Part shown: positions 5,837-6,681 of the stretch, piece by piece
Layout: each line of letters opens with the position of its first letter
How positions within the stretch are numbered: the stretch's first letter is position 1
Origin: an uncultured bacterium
GTDB taxonomy: Bacteria; Bacillota; Clostridia; Oscillospirales; Ruminococcaceae
DNA: 6,681 nt
NCBI GenBank assembly: GCA_905215595.1
Contig: CAJMQZ010000109.1
Coordinates: 1 to 6,681 of the forward strand
Direction of reading: 5' to 3'
Notes under the pieces: generated by a model
Database searches by the model: none
What the model was told of the DNA's origin: nothing
Seen by the model: only the letters and a program-made list of their open reading frames with translations
Made by a program: the position numbers and the translations under genes

Positions 5837-6256
5837 ATGAACGCTGTCGTTTCCGTCTGCCTTTTAGCCTGCGCGCTGGGCATCATCGTGTACCTGCTCT
5901 CCCGGCGGGAAACAACCCGCCGCAGCCAGTACGGCCCCGCCGGCCTGTCCGAGTTCCGTACCGGCCTTGCGCTGGACGAGTGCTTTGACCGTCTGGACAC
6001 CCGCAGCGACACCGACCTCTTTGCCTACGAGTGCCGCCGGGAGAACGACGGCAGCTTTCTGCTGCACCTGACGCTGCATCAGCCCAGCCAGCAGCCGCTG
6101 GACACTTTGTACACCCTGCGGCTGGACCCCGGCCGCCAGACCGTGGTGACTTTGATCTTCATCCGGGAGGCTTTTGGCTACAAGGAGCCGCTGTTCCCGC
6201 CCGCCATGCTGGACGAATTTATGCTGCAAAAGCTGGATGCTCACCGCACCAAATGA
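5837..6256 (+). CDS. N-terminally membrane-anchored small protein, unknown function
   Basis: A 139-residue protein with one N-terminal membrane segment (about 2-21, ending LLSRR) and a soluble part of about 115 residues that should face the cytoplasm by the positive-inside rule. The soluble part looks mixed alpha/beta: SEFRTGLALDECFDRLD (38-54), then strands around FLLHLTLHQ (74-82), LYTLRLDP (91-98) and TVVTLIFIREAFG (102-114), then a C-terminal helix. I recognise no family. The start is ATG at 5837, with GGAGGT at 5825-5830 and 6-nt spacing. The frame opens upstream at a TTG at 5795, but that lies in the promoter and is unlikely. It is divergent from the membrane/hydrolase unit and shares its promoter region. 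Confidence 0.75.
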   Translation: MNAVVSVCLLACALGIIVYLLSRRETTRRSQYGPAGLSEFRTGLALDECFDRLDTRSDTDLFAYECRRENDGSFLLHLTLHQPSQQPLDTLYTLRLDPGRQTVVTLIFIREAFGYKEPLFPPAMLDEFMLQKLDAHRTK

Positions 6257-6263
6257 TTTTTGC

Positions 6264-6282
6264 GGAAAATGCTTTCCTTTTT
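6264..6282 (+). terminator. Weak intrinsic terminator candidate after the 139-residue gene
   Basis: GGAAA (6264-6268) and TTTCC (6273-6277) form a 5-bp stem with an ATGC loop, followed by five T residues (6278-6282). The stem is short and AT-rich, so termination would be weak. It overlaps the expected -35 area of the tRNA promoter, and read-through into the tRNA is possible. Confidence 0.35.
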
Positions 6283-6301
6283 GCGCGGTTTTTGTTATAC
6301 T
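6273..6301 (+). promoter_or_regulatory. Likely promoter of the tRNA gene
   Basis: TGTTATACT (6293-6301) is an extended -10, with TATACT at 6296-6301. The hexamer at 17-nt spacing, TTTCCT (6273-6278), is a poor -35. Transcription should start near 6308, about 26 nt before the mature tRNA. Confidence 0.6.
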
Positions 6302-6306
6302 AGTGC

Positions 6307-6326
6307 GTGTTGCAGCAATGCAGCAC
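6307..6326 (+). other. Hairpin with GCAA tetraloop in the tRNA 5' leader
   Basis: GTGTTGCA (6307-6314) pairs with TGCAGCAC (6319-6326) over 8 bp, including one G-U pair, around the loop GCAA, a GNRA tetraloop. It starts about where transcription is predicted to begin and ends 7 nt before the tRNA. It may influence 5' processing by RNase P or stability of the precursor. Confidence 0.5.
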
Positions 6327-6333
6327 CACATAC

Positions 6334-6407
6334 GGGCCAGTAGCTCAGTTGGTCAGAGCTGGCGGCTCATAACCGCTTGGTCGCGGGTTCAAGTCCTGCC
6401 TGGCCCA
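6334..6407 (+). tRNA. tRNA with anticodon CAT, probably tRNA-Ile2 (lysidine) rather than elongator Met
   Basis: A full cloverleaf is visible. The acceptor GGGCCAG (6334-6340) pairs perfectly with CTGGCCC (6400-6406) and the discriminator base is A6407. The D arm has stems GCTC/GAGC (6343-6346, 6356-6359). The anticodon stem GGCGG/CCGCT (6361-6365, 6373-6377) includes a G27-U43 pair, and its loop is CTCATAA with CAT at 6368-6370. The T arm has GCGGG/CCTGC and loop TTCAAGT. CCA is not encoded and must be added. A CAT anticodon is shared by initiator Met, elongator Met and Ile2. The perfect G1-C72 pair excludes initiator. C4-G69 and C5-G68, known TilS determinants in E. coli, and close similarity of the anticodon and variable regions to E. 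coli Ile2 (ileX), favour Ile2. Automated tools often label such genes Met. Confidence 0.93.
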
Positions 6408-6412
6408 TACAG

Positions 6413-6442
6413 AAAAAAGACACCCTTTCGGGTGTCTTTTTT
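6413..6442. terminator. Bidirectional intrinsic terminator between the tRNA and ABC gene
   Basis: GACACCC (6419-6425) and GGGTGTC (6430-6436) form a perfect 7-bp stem with a TTTC loop. It is preceded by AAAAAA (6413-6418) and followed by TTTTTT (6437-6442). It should stop plus-strand transcripts just after the tRNA and minus-strand transcripts about 20 nt after the ABC stop codon. Confidence 0.92.
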
Positions 6443-6457
6443 GTATTTCAGGCGCTT

Positions 6458-6681
6458 TTACTCCCCATCCTCTGCGGGCAGCTGGTTCCACAGGCGGTAG
6501 TAGACGCCCTGCTTTTCCAGCAGCTGGGCGTGGGTGCCCTCTTCCACGATGCCCTCCTCGCCCAGCACAAGGATACGGTCGTAGTCCTTGATGGTGGTCA
6601 GGCGGTGGGCGATGGTCAGGGTGGTGCGGCCATGGGCCAGCTTTTCAAGGCTCTGGCCCACCAGGATCTCGCTTTCGTTGT
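6458..6681 (-). CDS. ABC exporter ATP-binding protein, C-terminal end only (partial)
   Basis: The last 73 codons of an ABC-type exporter nucleotide-binding domain, entering from the right edge of the window. Visible motifs are NESE followed by ILVGQSLEKL, matching the region just after the D-loop, the H-loop TIAHRLTTI with the switch histidine (codon 6607-6605), and the usual C-terminal IVEEGTHAQLLEKQGVYYRLW. The preceding Walker A, Walker B and signature motifs lie outside the window. This fits a fused membrane/ATPase half-transporter such as the multidrug or lipid exporter (MsbA-like) families, but the substrate cannot be told. The frame remains open at the edge, so the GTG at 6661 is not its start. 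Stop TAA is at 6460-6458. Confidence 0.93.
   Translation of the reverse strand, partial: NESEILVGQSLEKLAHGRTTLTIAHRLTTIKDYDRILVLGEEGIVEEGTHAQLLEKQGVYYRLWNQLPAEDGE

Noticed and set aside
1..6681. CRISPR array, transposon, phage, toxin-antitoxin or defence system
   Set aside because: No regularly spaced repeats, transposase, integrase, nuclease or toxin-like product was found; all sizeable genes have envelope or housekeeping explanations.

Overview
The window looks like chromosomal DNA of a GC-rich, low-GC-phylum (Firmicutes) gut Clostridium, most likely a Faecalibacterium or related Oscillospiraceae/Ruminococcaceae member. This rests on GC-rich codon use with strong AGGAGG-type ribosome sites, frequent GTG/TTG starts, a tRNA gene with no encoded CCA, and a palindromic repeat at the left edge of a kind I recall from such genomes. 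The organism assignment is inference; no database search was possible.

Layout, left to right. 1-141 holds small palindromes and no gene. 142-177 is a perfect hairpin that ends transcription of the minus-strand genes. 248-5711 is a compact run of six minus-strand genes, in transcription order: a small polytopic membrane protein (5711-5211), a GHL10-type glycoside hydrolase with a twin-arginine-like N terminus (5214-3928), a small lipoprotein (3779-3237), a DMT/EamA transporter (3240-2323), a YgjP-like zinc metallopeptidase (2321-1767) and a Wzx/MATE-type flippase (1738-248). The first pair overlaps by 4 nt, as does the lipoprotein/transporter pair. The transporter and peptidase genes are 1 nt apart, and the flippase follows after 28 nt. 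A second promoter lies in the 148-nt gap before the lipoprotein gene, so there are probably two transcription units: 5711-3928 and 3779-248.

5712-5836 is a divergent promoter region whose two extended -10 boxes face away from each other across a shared, dyad-symmetric spacer. To its right, on the plus strand, lie a 139-residue membrane-anchored protein of unknown function (5837-6256) and a tRNA gene with anticodon CAT (6334-6407), whose features favour tRNA-Ile2 (lysidine-modified) over elongator Met. A bidirectional terminator (6413-6442) separates this from the C-terminal end of an ABC exporter ATPase that enters from the right edge on the minus strand.

Functionally, most proteins act at the cell envelope: a glycan hydrolase that may act on peptidoglycan, a lipid-linked glycan flippase, a drug/metabolite-type transporter, a lipoprotein and small membrane proteins. 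I found no CRISPR array, transposon, phage gene or toxin-antitoxin pair, and no convincing evidence of a new defence or mobile system. The most useful leads are the divergent promoter, the export route and substrate of the hydrolase, the identity of the CAT tRNA and its leader hairpin, and the uncharacterised lipoprotein and small membrane proteins.
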